64,000 bases of DNA from assembly GCF_030161575.1 (NCBI RefSeq), contig NZ_BSUL01000001.1:2771809-2835808 (forward strand), in the 5' to 3' direction. The notes below the pieces were generated by a model. It saw nothing but the letters and a program-made list of their open reading frames with translations, ran no database searches and was not told the DNA's origin. This stretch comes from Arenivirga flava. Its GTDB lineage: Bacteria; Actinomycetota; Actinomycetes; Actinomycetales; Microbacteriaceae. The stretch's first letter is position 1; each line of letters starts with the position of its first letter. The translations under genes and the position numbers were made by a program. Positions 35,963 through 44,196 of the stretch are shown piece by piece.

Positions 35963-36510
35963 CCACCAGCAACCGCGCCCTCAACCGCATCCTGCTGATC
36001 CTGCTGGGCCTGATCGCCCTGGCCGGCGCGGCCCTGCTGCTGCGACCCGAGATCGACCAGCTGCTCGAACCCGCAGGCCTCGTCACACCGACCCTCGGTC
36101 TCACCGAGGCGCCGGCGCCGTGGCTGCAGGGAGGCATCATCGCCCTCGCAGCCCTCGCTGTGATCATCGCGTTGGCGTGGACCACGACCCGGGGTCGCGG
36201 CGCGGACGGCACCGCGATCGAGCGCGACGGCATCAGCATCGACGCGAACCTCGTCGAGGGGATGCTGCGCCGCCAGCTCGACGACGCGACCGAGATCGCC
36301 CACGTGCGCCTGCGCGCGTTCCGCCCGAAGGACCGCGTCCTGCTGGCCGAGATCCAGGTCACCCGCGGCGCCGACCTCGCCGACATCCACCACCGCGTGC
36401 AGGACGCCGTCGCCACCACCGACCAGCAACTCGGCACGCCGCTGCCACTGGTCGCCCACATCACCACCGGGCTCCGCTCACGCCTCGCCCACGAACGCCG
36501 CACCCACTAG
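35959..36510 (+). CDS. AmaP-like alkaline-shock membrane anchor protein
   Basis: 183 residues. Two membrane helices (ILLILLGLIALAGAALLLRPE and GGIIALAALAVIIALAWTTT) with an extracellular loop, followed by a cytoplasmic domain (ISIDANLVEGMLRRQLDDATEIAHVRLRAFRPKDRVLLAEIQVTRGADLADIHHRVQDAV). AmaP proteins tether Asp23 at the membrane. Overlaps the previous gene by ATGA. An 8-bp hairpin (36517-36533) then separates it from the CsbD gene. Confidence 0.78.
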   Translation: MTTSNRALNRILLILLGLIALAGAALLLRPEIDQLLEPAGLVTPTLGLTEAPAPWLQGGIIALAALAVIIALAWTTTRGRGADGTAIERDGISIDANLVEGMLRRQLDDATEIAHVRLRAFRPKDRVLLAEIQVTRGADLADIHHRVQDAVATTDQQLGTPLPLVAHITTGLRSRLAHERRTH

Positions 36511-36516
36511 AGACCA

Positions 36517-36533
36517 CGCTCCCGCCGGGAGCG
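36517..36533 (+). promoter_or_regulatory. Intercistronic hairpin between AmaP-like and CsbD genes
   Basis: CGCTCCCG-C-CGGGAGCG, perfect 8-bp stem with a one-base centre. It could stabilise or attenuate the downstream csbD message. No U tract. Confidence 0.45.
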
Positions 36534-36552
36534 CGAACGAAAGGAAGAGATC

Positions 36553-36729
36553 ATGGCCACGGATGACATCAAGAACACCGCGCAGGACCTCCTCGGCAAG
36601 GCCAAGGAGAAGGTCGGCGAGGTCACCGACAACGACAAGCTCGCTGCCGAGGGCAAGAAGGACCAGGCCGCGGCCGACGTCAAGAAGGCCGGCAACGCCG
36701 TTGGGGACGCACTGAAGAGCGATCGCTGA
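36553..36729 (+). CDS. CsbD-family stress protein
   Basis: 58 residues, usual size. MATDDIKNTAQDLLGKAKEK then VGEVTDNDKLAAEGKKDQAAADVKKAG is the CsbD signature (charged, alanine-rich helix pair). Function unknown; general-stress controlled in Bacillus. SD site AAGGAAGAGA upstream. Last gene of the Asp23 unit, ended by the terminator at 36742. Confidence 0.9.
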   Translation: MATDDIKNTAQDLLGKAKEKVGEVTDNDKLAAEGKKDQAAADVKKAGNAVGDALKSDR

Positions 36730-36741
36730 ACCGTCGAACCA

Positions 36742-36774
36742 CGAGGGCGCGCCGGCCGAGCCGGCGCGCCCTCG
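36742..36774 (+). terminator. Strong stem-loop terminator after csbD
   Basis: Perfect 14-bp stem CGAGGGCGCGCCGG/CCGGCGCGCCCTCG with a 5-nt loop, 12 nt after the csbD stop, followed by a mixed T-containing tail (TCGTCGCTGCT). Also faces the 3' end of the leftward DUF3618 operon. Confidence 0.82.
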
Positions 36775-36899
36775 TCGTCGCTGCTCCGCGTCACACCGCG
36801 CGAACTCGCACCCGACGGGCAGGTGGGCAGCTTGCTATCCTCTCCCGGCGCCGGCGGTCCTCCCACCGGCGTCAGTGTCGCTAGCCTCCGACCTCCTCC

Positions 36900-37127
36900 T
36901 CAGCCACGGCGGCGCCCCAGCACGATCGCGCCGGCGATAGCCCCGGCCACGCCCAGCGCGGAGCCGATCACGGCGATCGGCCGTCGCCGCACGGTCAGCT
37001 TCGCGGACTCCAGCAGCTCCCTCGGCGCGAGGCGCCGCTCCAGCTCGTCCACGGCGGCTGCCAGCTCGTCGCGGGTTCGCTCCGCGTCGAGCCGGGTCAC
37101 CTGCTCGCCGCCCTGCTCCTCGGTCAT
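36900..37127 (-). CDS. DUF3618 family protein
   Basis: 75 residues. RTRDELAAAVDELERRLAPRELLESAK is the DUF3618 motif, followed by one membrane helix (PIAVIGSALGVAGAIAGAIVLG) and a basic RRRG end. Usually found beside holin-like (DUF1469) genes, as here. Overlaps the holin-like gene by ATGA. Function unknown; membrane-associated. Confidence 0.82.
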   Translation of the reverse strand: MTEEQGGEQVTRLDAERTRDELAAAVDELERRLAPRELLESAKLTVRRRPIAVIGSALGVAGAIAGAIVLGRRRG

Positions 37128-37510
37128 GATCCGCTCCCGGTGATGGTGCGCACATCCGCGCGCACGCTGTCGATGGTGTCGCGGGGTACCGGAGGCACCC
37201 CGCGTTTGACGGCCCGCACGCCGAGGAGCGCGAGCGCGGCGATGGCGAGCAGCAGCGCGCCGGCGACGACGAGCGCCGCGAGCCAACCGGGCACCGTGCC
37301 CGCGAGTCCGGCGACGGCCGCAGCGACGAGCACGCCGAGGGCGAAGAACCCGAGCACCGCGGCACCGGCCAGCAGCCCGAGACCGGTGCCGGCGGCCTTC
37401 AGCTTGCGCGCCATCTCGAGCTTGGCCGCCCGGATCTCGTCGCGGATGAGCCGGGTGACCAGATCGGTCACCCGGCCCGCGAGGTCGAGGAGGCCCCGCC
37501 GCTCGCTCAC
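37124..37510 (-). CDS. Phage holin superfamily/DUF1469-type membrane protein
   Basis: 128 residues. A soluble amphipathic N-terminus (LAGRVTDLVTRLIRDEIRAAKLEMARKLKAAG) then two long helices, GLGLLAGAAVLGFFALGVLVAAAVAG and WLAALVVAGALLLAIAALALLG. This is the DUF1469 arrangement; not a phage gene in this context. Middle gene of a leftward three-gene set (YtxH-like, holin-like, DUF3618). Confidence 0.82.
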   Translation of the reverse strand: MSERRGLLDLAGRVTDLVTRLIRDEIRAAKLEMARKLKAAGTGLGLLAGAAVLGFFALGVLVAAAVAGLAGTVPGWLAALVVAGALLLAIAALALLGVRAVKRGVPPVPRDTIDSVRADVRTITGSGS

Positions 37511-37517
37511 GGCGTCC

Positions 37518-37847
37518 TCAATCCTGGTTCGAGGGGCCGGGCTTCGGCTGCGCGTCCGACTGCGCGCCCGACTGCGCCGCCGATGCGCCCTGCTCCGGCG
37601 ACTCGGCCTCCCGTGCCGCCTCGTCCGCCTTCTCGGCGGCCTTGCGGGTCGCCGCGGCGATCCTCTCGCCGCCGGGCAGCTTGTCCTTGGCGAGGTCCGC
37701 GGCCTTGGCCACGTTGTCGCGCACCTTCGGGTCGGTCCACACGTCGGCGGCCTTCGTCTTGAGGCGGTCGTAGGCCTGGCGGCCCTGCCGCGATCCGATG
37801 ACGAATCCGACCGCCGCGCCGGCGATGAAGATCAGCTTGCCTCGCAT
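37518..37847 (-). CDS. YtxH-domain general stress-like protein
   Basis: 109 residues. The N-terminus MRGKLIFIAGAAVGFVIGSRQGRQAYDRL (one helix plus GxxxGxRxGRxxYE-like motif) is YtxH-like; the rest is a charged Ala/Lys-rich coiled region and a Ser/Gln/Pro tail. Predicted to sit at the membrane. GGAAGGG site before the ATG. First gene of the leftward set, stops 8 nt before the holin-like start. Confidence 0.8.
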   Translation of the reverse strand: MRGKLIFIAGAAVGFVIGSRQGRQAYDRLKTKAADVWTDPKVRDNVAKAADLAKDKLPGGERIAAATRKAAEKADEAAREAESPEQGASAAQSGAQSDAQPKPGPSNQD

Positions 37848-37881
37848 GATGACGTCCCTTCCGTCGCCGCGACGTTCGCGG

Positions 37882-37897
37882 CGTCAGGGTCCTGACG
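37882..37897. promoter_or_regulatory. Inverted repeat between YtxH-like and ALDH genes
   Basis: CGTCAGG-GT-CCTGACG, perfect 7-bp arms, in the divergent spacer. Candidate operator for the YtxH-like set; binding protein unknown. Confidence 0.4.
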
Positions 37898-38043
37898 TTA
37901 GGGAGTCGAGGGGCCCGCTTCGGCGAGGCCGACTCGGCGCCCAGGGCGCGCACAGGCAGCGCTCGGTCCCGGGGCTCGGACATGCGGCCGGCGCAGCGGA
38001 TGCGGACAGCCCGCACCCCGGTGCGGCCCCTACGCTCACCGGC

Positions 38044-39432
38044 ATGACCGCCCCGCATCCGCTCTCCGATCCGACGACCGGCACCGGCATCCCGCAGACC
38101 GTCGAGCGGATGCGACGCGTCTTCGACGGCGGCACCACCCGGCCGTACGCGTGGCGCCGCCGCCAGCTCGAGGGTCTCGGGCGCCTCCTCGCGGAGCAGC
38201 GCGTCGCGCTCGCGGAGGCGATCGACGCCGACCTGCGGCGCGGCCGCTTCGAGTCCGCGATGTTCGACGTCGCGCCGACCGCGGCCGAGGTGCGGCACGC
38301 GATCAAGCATCTGCGCGGATGGATGCGCCCGCAGCGCGTGCCGACCCCGCTCGCGGTGCAGCCGGGCAGCTCCCGGGTACTGCGCGAGCCGCTGGGCGTC
38401 GCGCTGATCATCAGCCCCTGGAACTACCCCGTGCACCTGGCGCTCGCCCCGCTCGTGGCCGCGCTCGCCGCCGGGAACTGCGCGGTGCTCAAGCCGTCCG
38501 AGCTCACCCCGACGGTGTCGGCCGTCCTGGCCCGGCTGCTGCCGGAGTACGTCGAGGGCGTGGCGGTGGTCGAGGGCGGCCCCGACGAGACGATGCAGCT
38601 CATCGACCAGGGCCTCGACCACGTCTTCTTCACCGGCAGCCCCGGCGTCGGACGCATCGTCGCGGCGGCCGCGGCGCAGCACCTCACGCCGGTCACGCTC
38701 GAGCTCGGCGGCAAGTCGCCGGCCGTCGTGACGCGCTCCTCCAACCTGCGGGTGGCGGCGCGGCGCATCCTCTTCGGCAAGCTCATCAACTCCGGGCAGA
38801 CCTGCATCGCCCCCGACTACGTGCTCGTCGAGCGCTCGGTCCGCGACGAGTTCCTCGGGCACCTCGACGCCGTCGCCACCGAGTTCACCGAGCGCCGCGC
38901 GCTGCCGGTGCTCAGCGCGAAGCACGCGGAGCGCCTCTCCGACCTGCTCGCCGGCGCCGACGGGCAGCTGCTGCGCGGCGGCCCGGCCGACGCCGATCTG
39001 CTGACCATGCCGTTCAGCGTCGTCGTCGACCCCGCCGCCGACTCGGCGCTCATGTCCGAGGAGATCTTCGGGCCGATCCTGCCCGTCGTCACCGTCGACG
39101 ACCTCGACGACGCGATCGCCCGCATCCGCTCGGGCAGCCGGCCCCTCGCGGCCTACCTGTTCACCCGCGACGGGCGCCAGCGCGAACGCTTCCTCGCGCG
39201 GGTGAGCGCCGGCGGCGTCGCGGTCAACCACACGGTGCTGCACCTGCAGGTGCCCGGCCTGCCGTTCGGCGGCGTCGGCACGAGCGGCACCGGCAGCTAC
39301 CACGGACGCTGGGGCTTCGAGGCGTTCAGCCACCGCAAGGGCGTGCTGCGGCAGACCGACCGCATCGATCCGCCGCTGCTCTACCCGCCGTACGTCGGCC
39401 ACAAGCGACGCCTCCTCGAGAAGGCCCTCTGA
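38044..39432 (+). CDS. NAD(P)-dependent aldehyde dehydrogenase (class 3-like)
   Basis: 462 residues, a short ALDH. Landmarks: IISPWNYPVHLALAPL (cofactor/substrate entry), VFFTGSPGVGR, catalytic Glu in TLELGGKSP near 222, nucleophile Cys in NSGQTCIAPDYVLVE near 256, and EEIFGPILPVV. The C-terminus PPYVGHKRRLLEKAL resembles ALDH3/fatty or coniferyl aldehyde dehydrogenases. A TACGCT hexamer is 7 nt before the ATG. Oxidises aldehydes to acids; substrate unknown. Confidence 0.93.
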   Translation: MTAPHPLSDPTTGTGIPQTVERMRRVFDGGTTRPYAWRRRQLEGLGRLLAEQRVALAEAIDADLRRGRFESAMFDVAPTAAEVRHAIKHLRGWMRPQRVPTPLAVQPGSSRVLREPLGVALIISPWNYPVHLALAPLVAALAAGNCAVLKPSELTPTVSAVLARLLPEYVEGVAVVEGGPDETMQLIDQGLDHVFFTGSPGVGRIVAAAAAQHLTPVTLELGGKSPAVVTRSSNLRVAARRILFGKLINSGQTCIAPDYVLVERSVRDEFLGHLDAVATEFTERRALPVLSAKHAERLSDLLAGADGQLLRGGPADADLLTMPFSVVVDPAADSALMSEEIFGPILPVVTVDDLDDAIARIRSGSRPLAAYLFTRDGRQRERFLARVSAGGVAVNHTVLHLQVPGLPFGGVGTSGTGSYHGRWGFEAFSHRKGVLRQTDRIDPPLLYPPYVGHKRRLLEKAL

Positions 39433-39488
39433 GCGAGCGGATGCGCTGAGCGGCCGGATGCGCTGAGCGAGCGGATGCGCTGAGCGGC
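39432..39488. repeat. 17-nt repeat after the ALDH gene
   Basis: GAGCGAGCGGATGCGCT repeated about three times (middle copy GAGCGGCCGGATGCGCT). It is built around the octamer GCGGATGC that is over-represented throughout the window. Confidence 0.75.
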
Positions 39489-39573
39489 TAGTACGGACGG
39501 GCTTCCAGCAGGGTCCGAGCGTACGGGCGCATCCTGCTCCTCACCAGCGGGGGTCGGGAAGCGGGAGCCGGCG

Positions 39574-39798
39574 ATGCAGACGAACTTGGTGACCTCGACG
39601 CGGATCGCGTCCGTCGCGTACGAGCTGCGCACACGCCACCTCATCCTCGAGTTCAAGGACGGCACGGTGCGCGACTACGCCGGCGTCGACATCGGGCTCT
39701 ACCACCAGGTGCTGCTGCCGCATCCGTGGCGTCGGGTCGGGGAGCAGCTCGATGCGCTGCCCCACCGCGACCTGCACCTGGTGGCGGAGGAAGCCTGA
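39574..39798 (+). CDS. KTSC-domain protein
   Basis: 74 residues. TSTRIASVAYELRTRHLILEFKDGTVRDYAGVDIGLYHQVLL fits the KTSC domain pattern (Ser-Ile, Tyr, L-x-x-F-x-x-G, Y). Small domain, sometimes fused to lysyl-tRNA synthetase or nuclease modules; function unknown. Stands alone, convergent with the PNPOx-like gene. Confidence 0.72.
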   Translation: MQTNLVTSTRIASVAYELRTRHLILEFKDGTVRDYAGVDIGLYHQVLLPHPWRRVGEQLDALPHRDLHLVAEEA

Positions 39799-39825
39799 GG
39801 AAGACCTGTCCTGCTCCGCTCGCCT

Positions 39826-39873
39826 CGCGGCGGCGGCGGCGGCGGCGGTGGCGGCGGTGGCGGCGGCGGCGAT
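39826..39873. repeat. GGC trinucleotide tract
   Basis: Almost pure (GGC/GGT)n run of about 48 nt directly before the perfect palindrome at 39874. Confidence 0.8.
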
Positions 39874-39933
39874 GCAGTACGCGAGCGACAGGGCGGTACG
39901 CGCCTGCGTACCGCCCTGTCGCTCGCGTACTGC
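39874..39933. repeat. Perfect 28-bp palindrome with 4-nt loop
   Basis: Left arm GCAGTACGCGAGCGACAGGG... pairs without mismatch to ...CCCTGTCGCTCGCGTACTGC across a GCCT loop. Convergent intergenic position between KTSC and PNPOx-like genes. A cruciform or strong bidirectional hairpin is possible. The arms include GCGACA/TGTCGC. Confidence 0.95.
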
Positions 39934-39934
39934 C

Positions 39935-40074
39935 GCGCGCTGCGGGAGGCGCGCTGCGGGAGGCGCGCTGCGGGAGGCGCGCTGCGGGAGGCGCGCTGCG
40001 GGAGGCGCGCTGCGGGAGGCGCGCTGCGGGAGGCGCGCTGCGGGAGGCGCGGCGCGGGAGGCGCGCCGCGGGAG
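39935..40074. repeat. 14-nt tandem array, ten units
   Basis: Eight exact copies of GCGCGCTGCGGGAG plus two variants, one base after the perfect palindrome. The unit is two heptamers long. It ends 41 nt before the PNPOx-like stop codon. Confidence 0.95.
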
Positions 40075-40115
40075 GTGCGCCGTCGTCCCGCGGAACCTGA
40101 CGCCGCCGGCCGCCG

Positions 40116-40595
40116 CTAGAGGTCGACCTTGGCGTTGTCGCCCTCCATCCGCTCGCCCGTGATCTTCGACTTCACGAACGAGAAGACGGTCGAGACGCCG
40201 CCGCCGGGGCTGTCCCAGTACTCGGCGCCCTCGGCCTCGAAGCGCACCAGGCCCGCGTTCGGGTCGCCGGGACCGTCGGGGAACCACGCCTCGACGCCCG
40301 CGCTCCACAGCTCCTCGAGCTTCGCGTGGTCGTCGACGACGGCGGCCGTCCCGGTCAGCGACAGCCAGTTGCCGTTCCTGCTGAAGGTCACGCCGACGCG
40401 CTCGTCCTGACGCAGCTGCGCGACGGCGGGGGAGTCGAGGGCGACGATGAACCACAGGTCGCCGTCGAACTCGCGCTCCTGCACGGTGAAGGGGCGGCCG
40501 ACCAGCTGGCCGTGCTCGTTCCTCGTGGTGAACATGGCGAAGCGGTGCTCCTTCAGCAGCTCCGCGACCTTGGCCTGGTGATCCTCGTGCGACAT
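40116..40595 (-). CDS. Pyridoxamine 5'-phosphate oxidase-like general stress protein
   Basis: 159 residues. Flavin-binding split-barrel protein: FAMFTTRNEHGQLVGRPFTVQE, DLWFIVALDSPAVAQLRQDERVGVTFSRNGNWLSLTGTA and VFSFVKSKITGERMEGDN match the stress protein 26-type PNPOx family (DUF3052-like neighbours absent). Probably binds FMN or F420; reaction unknown. GAGAGGAGC site upstream. Confidence 0.85.
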   Translation of the reverse strand: MSHEDHQAKVAELLKEHRFAMFTTRNEHGQLVGRPFTVQEREFDGDLWFIVALDSPAVAQLRQDERVGVTFSRNGNWLSLTGTAAVVDDHAKLEELWSAGVEAWFPDGPGDPNAGLVRFEAEGAEYWDSPGGGVSTVFSFVKSKITGERMEGDNAKVDL

Positions 40596-40702
40596 GACGT
40601 GCTCCTCTCGTCGGGCTCCCGACGCTAGGCCGGGTGCCGAGCGGATGCGCGGATGCAGCGCTGAGGCACAGCCCGCGGACAGGGCACGAGCGGACACGCG
40701 CG

Positions 40703-40732
40703 TTGACTCCGCAGAGTGGTTTGCGGTACAAA
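40703..40732 (+). promoter_or_regulatory. SigA-type promoter with overlapping inverted repeat
   Basis: -35 TTGACT (40703-40708) and -10 TACAAA (40727-40732) with an 18-nt spacer, 43 nt upstream of the exporter operon. TTTG-CGGTA-CAAA (40720-40732) overlaps the -10 and may be the operator of the ArsR/PadR-like regulator in this operon. Confidence 0.6.
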
Positions 40733-40774
40733 GTTAACCGCCGGGCGAAGGGCGCCCGAGACGGAGGCCGCACG

Positions 40775-41415
40775 ATGTCCGAGACCGAAGCGCCGCTGAC
40801 CGCCGAGCAGGCGCTCGCGCTCGCGGGACAGCAGCAGCGGCGTATGGACGCGGTGGCCCTGCGCCCGGTGATGCTCATCCTCAGCGCGTGGGGCCTCGCG
40901 TGGGGCATCGGGTTCCTGGCGGTGTGGCTCTCGCGGGCGGAGTCCCCGGTCATCGCGCCGGGCGCCGCTTGGGCGGTCTTCGGGGCGCTGCTGATCGCCG
41001 CCGTCGTGACGAGCGGCGTCGCCGGCGCGCGCATCGGGCGCGGGGTGCGCGGAGGCGACGGCGGCTTCGTCGGCGGCGTGTACGGCTTCAGCTGGGCGAT
41101 CGCCCCCTCGCCATCACCGCGATGGGCGTCGCCTTCGCCCGCGCCGGCGCCGATGCCGCGGTGCTCGACCTCTTCTACCCGGCCGCCTACTCGCTCGTGG
41201 TGGGCATGCTCTACATCGTCGGCGCCGCGCTGTTCCGCGCCGTGCCGATGCTGTTCCTCGGCGGATGGATCCTGCTGGTTGGCACCATCGCCCCGTTCTT
41301 CGGCACGCCGACCCACTACCTCGTCATGTCGGTCGCCGCCGGTGGCGGTTTCCTCGCCGGAGCCGTGGCCATGGCGATCATCTCGGCCGCGCGCCCGAGG
41401 GTCGCCCGTGGCTGA
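40775..41415 (+). CDS. Hypothetical polytopic membrane protein of ABC exporter operon (frame broken once)
   Basis: About 213 residues after repair, six hydrophobic helices. The frame breaks at the CCCCC run 41103-41107; one extra C gives FSWAIAPLAITAMGVAFARAGADA and leads in frame to the C-terminus HYLVMSVAAGGGFLAGAVAMAIISAARPRVARG. No family recognised. First gene of an operon with a small winged-helix regulator and an ABC ATPase/permease pair; possibly the protein whose level the regulator senses. SD GGAGG before the ATG. Confidence 0.68.
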
Positions 41416-41704
41416 ACTCGACCCGATCATCCACGCCCAAGCGCGTCTGCGCATCATGGCGACGCTGGCGACGCTCGGCCCGACTGAGTCGATCTCCTTC
41501 CCGCGTCTGCAGGAGCTGCTCGAGATGACGGCGGGCAACCTCTCCACCCACCTGCGCAAGCTCGAGGAGGCCGGGTACTGCTCGCAGGAGAAGGCCTTCA
41601 AGGGCCGTACCCCGGTGACGTACGTCGCCACCACGAAGGCCGGCCGTCGCGCCTTCGAGGACTACATGGAACAGCTCCGCACCCTGCTGGGAGGCACCGC
41701 GTGA
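41408..41704 (+). CDS. Small winged-helix transcriptional regulator (ArsR/PadR-like)
   Basis: 98 residues, single winged helix: DPIIHAQARLRIMATLATLGPTESISFPRLQELLEMTAGNLSTHLRKLEEAGYCSQEKAFKGRTPVTYVATTKAGRRAFEDYMEQLRTLL (quoted in part from the full span). This DUF-type regulator typically accompanies ABC exporters. GTG start overlaps the membrane-protein stop by eight bases; GTGA overlap with the ATPase follows. No metal-binding cysteines. Confidence 0.85.
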   Translation: MAELDPIIHAQARLRIMATLATLGPTESISFPRLQELLEMTAGNLSTHLRKLEEAGYCSQEKAFKGRTPVTYVATTKAGRRAFEDYMEQLRTLLGGTA

Positions 41705-42591
41705 CCACCGCTCCGCTCGCCGTGCTCGATCGCGTGACCCGACGCTTCGGCGCATCCGTCGCCCTCGACGACGTCTCGCTCGCCATCGAGCCGGGCGTCG
41801 TGCTCGGCCTGCTCGGCCCGAACGGCGCCGGCAAGAGCACCGCCCTCTCGCTGCTGCAGGGGCTCCGCCGCCCGACGAGCGGCACCGTGAGCCTCTTCGG
41901 CGGCGATCCGCAGCACGCGCGCTCGCGGGCCGGGCTCGGCTCGACGCCGCAGCAGACCGCGCTGCCGCCGACGCTGCGGGTCGGCGAGACCATCGACTTC
42001 ATCGGCGCCCACTTCGACGACCGCATGCCCACCGCGCAGCTCGCCGACGAGTTCGGGCTCACCGTCCTGCTCAAGCGGCAGAACGGCGCTCTCTCCGGTG
42101 GCCAGCGGCGCCGCCTCGCCGTGGCCCTCGCCTTCGTCGGGCGCCCTCGGCTGGTGCTGCTCGACGAGCCCACGACCGGGCTCGACGTCGACGCCCGCCG
42201 CTCGCTCTGGGACGCGGTGCGCCGTCAGCACGAGCTCGGCACCACGGTCGTGCTCACGAGCCACTACCTGGAGGAGATCGAGGCGCTCGCCGAACGCGTG
42301 GTGGTGCTCGGCGAGGGGCGCGTGCTCGTGGACGACCGCCTCGACGCCGTGCTGGGAGTCGTCGACCGCCGCCGCGTGCTGCTGCGCACCCCGCATCCCG
42401 AGGCGCTCGCGGGCGTGCCCGGCATCGACCGGCGCGTCGACGACGACGGGCTCGTCGTCATCGACACCGCGGACTCGGATGCGCTGATCCGCGAGCTCGT
42501 GCTGCGCGGCATCCCCTTCAGCGACCTGCGCGTGCACGGCGCGAGCCTCGAGGAGGCCTTCCTCGCCCTCACCGCCGAGCCGTCGGCCTGA
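41701..42591 (+). CDS. ABC exporter ATPase
   Basis: 296 residues. Walker A GPNGAGKST, Q-loop STPQQTALPPTLR, signature LSGGQRRRLA, Walker B LVLLDEPTTGLD, H-loop LTSHYLEEIEALA. The short-format exporter ATPase of the CcmA/multidrug type with a C-terminal domain. Works with the following ABC-2 permease. The solute is unknown. Confidence 0.93.
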   Translation: MTTAPLAVLDRVTRRFGASVALDDVSLAIEPGVVLGLLGPNGAGKSTALSLLQGLRRPTSGTVSLFGGDPQHARSRAGLGSTPQQTALPPTLRVGETIDFIGAHFDDRMPTAQLADEFGLTVLLKRQNGALSGGQRRRLAVALAFVGRPRLVLLDEPTTGLDVDARRSLWDAVRRQHELGTTVVLTSHYLEEIEALAERVVVLGEGRVLVDDRLDAVLGVVDRRRVLLRTPHPEALAGVPGIDRRVDDDGLVVIDTADSDALIRELVLRGIPFSDLRVHGASLEEAFLALTAEPSA

Positions 42592-42608
42592 ACCGGAGGT
42601 CCGCTCCC

Positions 42609-43361
42609 GTGTCCACGATCGGCATCGCCGCCACCCACCTCAAGTACTCGCTCATCGAGACCGCCCGCGTACCGATGGCCATCATCGGTGCGCTGGTCTT
42701 CCCTGCCATCTCGCTGCTGTTCTTCGTCGTGCCGCAGGCGGCCATCGCCGAGGACCCGCGGCTCGCCACCCACGCCGTGATCGCGGTCAGCATCTTCGCG
42801 GTCATGGCTGGCTGCCTCTTCAACGTCGGGCTCGACCTCGCCGAGCGCCGCGAGGGGGCCTGGGATCCGTACCTGCGCACGATGCCGGTGCCCGGCCTCG
42901 CCCGCGTGCTCGCCCACGGCGCGCGGGTGCTCATCATCGCGATCGCGGCCGTGCTGCCGGTGCTGGCCATCGGCGCGCTGCTCACCGCTGCCGAGGCGTC
43001 GGCCGCGGGCACCGTCGCCGGGCTCGGCATGCTCGTGCTGACCGCGGTGCCCTTCGTGCTGCTCGGCACGGTGATCGGCTACGGGCTGCCGCCGAAGGCC
43101 GCCATCCCGGTGATCATGGTCGCGATGATGTCGCTCGCCTTCGGCGGTGGTCTCTTCCTGCCCCCGCAGCTGTTCCCGAGCTGGCTCGCCGACGCCTCGG
43201 CGTTCCTGCCCACCCGCCAGGCCCGCGAGCTCGTGATCTGGGCGGTGCAGGGCGGCGAGCTCGCATGGTGGGCGCCGATCGGGGTGCTCGCCTGGTCGGG
43301 GGCGCTGCTGCTCGTCTCCGTCGCGCTGCTGCGGAGGGATGCGGGCCGGCGCTTCCGCTGA
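42609..43361 (+). CDS. ABC-2-type exporter permease
   Basis: 250 residues with six helices; GLFLPPQLFPSWLADASAFLPTRQARELV is the typical last periplasmic-side region of ABC-2 permeases. GTG start with GGAGG ten bases upstream. Last gene of the exporter operon. Exports an unknown compound (drug, lipid or peptide). Confidence 0.88.
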   Translation: MSTIGIAATHLKYSLIETARVPMAIIGALVFPAISLLFFVVPQAAIAEDPRLATHAVIAVSIFAVMAGCLFNVGLDLAERREGAWDPYLRTMPVPGLARVLAHGARVLIIAIAAVLPVLAIGALLTAAEASAAGTVAGLGMLVLTAVPFVLLGTVIGYGLPPKAAIPVIMVAMMSLAFGGGLFLPPQLFPSWLADASAFLPTRQARELVIWAVQGGELAWWAPIGVLAWSGALLLVSVALLRRDAGRRFR

Positions 43362-43473
43362 TCGGCGCCTCGCGCGGCTGGCGCTGCGCAGCATCCGACA
43401 ACCGGGGTGAGCGCGCCCCGACGAGCGCTGTGCGAACTGCCCCGTATCCCTCCGCCGGCCGTACGCTCGCCCG

Positions 43474-44196
43474 GTGCCGCTGCATCCGCTCTCAGCCGAC
43501 CCCGACCCGCTGCCCGGCGCGCAGGTCGCGGCGCAGCGATGGAGCGACCTGGCCTTCGTGCACTGGCGTGCCGACCCCGCCGCGGTCGCGCCGCTGCTGC
43601 CGCCGGGCACCGAGCCCGACCTCTTCGACGGCTCGACCTGGGTCGGCCTGATCGCATTCCGGCTGCAGCGGGCCAGTCTCGGCCCGCTGCCGCCGTTCCC
43701 CCTGTTCGGCGACTTCACCGAGATCAACGTGCGGCTCTACGCACGCGACGCCTCGGGACGGCGCGGCGTCGTGTTCCGCTCGCTCGAGGCCGGCAGCCTG
43801 CCCGCCGTGCTCGCCGCGCAGGCGCTGTTCGGCCTGCCGTACCGCTGGGCGCGGGCCGCGCAGCGGCGTACGGCGGACGGATGGGAGTACGCCTCCGCCC
43901 GCCTGCCGCGCGGGCCCCGCACGCGCCTGCGCATCGCCGTGGAACCGGGTGAGGCGGACGATCCGTTGAGCACCTTCCTCACAGCACGATGGGGCCTCTT
44001 CGAGCAGCGCCTCGGCGCCACGCGCTGGCTGCCGAACAGCCACGAGCGCTGGCGGCTGCAGCCGGCCCGGCTCGTCTCGCTGCGCGACGAGCTCGTCCAG
44101 GCGGCGGGTCTGCCCGGCATCGTCGACGGCCCGCCCGAGTCGGTGCTCTTCAGCCCCGGTGTGACGACGCGCTTCGGCGTCGGTGCCAGGCTCTAA
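43474..44196 (+). CDS. DUF2071 family protein
   Basis: 240 residues. Family landmarks: WSDLAFVHWRADPAAVAPLLPPGTEPDLFDGSTWVGLIAFR, FGDFTEINVRLYARDASGRRGVVFRSLEA and ESVLFSPGVTTRFG. Function unknown; acetoacetate-decarboxylase-like fold in related proteins. A TACGCT hexamer is 6 nt before the GTG. Overlaps the AraC gene 3' end by four bases on the opposite strand. Confidence 0.85.
   Translation: MPLHPLSADPDPLPGAQVAAQRWSDLAFVHWRADPAAVAPLLPPGTEPDLFDGSTWVGLIAFRLQRASLGPLPPFPLFGDFTEINVRLYARDASGRRGVVFRSLEAGSLPAVLAAQALFGLPYRWARAAQRRTADGWEYASARLPRGPRTRLRIAVEPGEADDPLSTFLTARWGLFEQRLGATRWLPNSHERWRLQPARLVSLRDELVQAAGLPGIVDGPPESVLFSPGVTTRFGVGARL

Noticed and set aside
37507..39402. A 631-codon antisense ORF opposite the ALDH gene
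   Set aside because: Mirror of a high-GC coding region; the ALDH frame has all catalytic motifs and the antisense product is charged low-complexity sequence.
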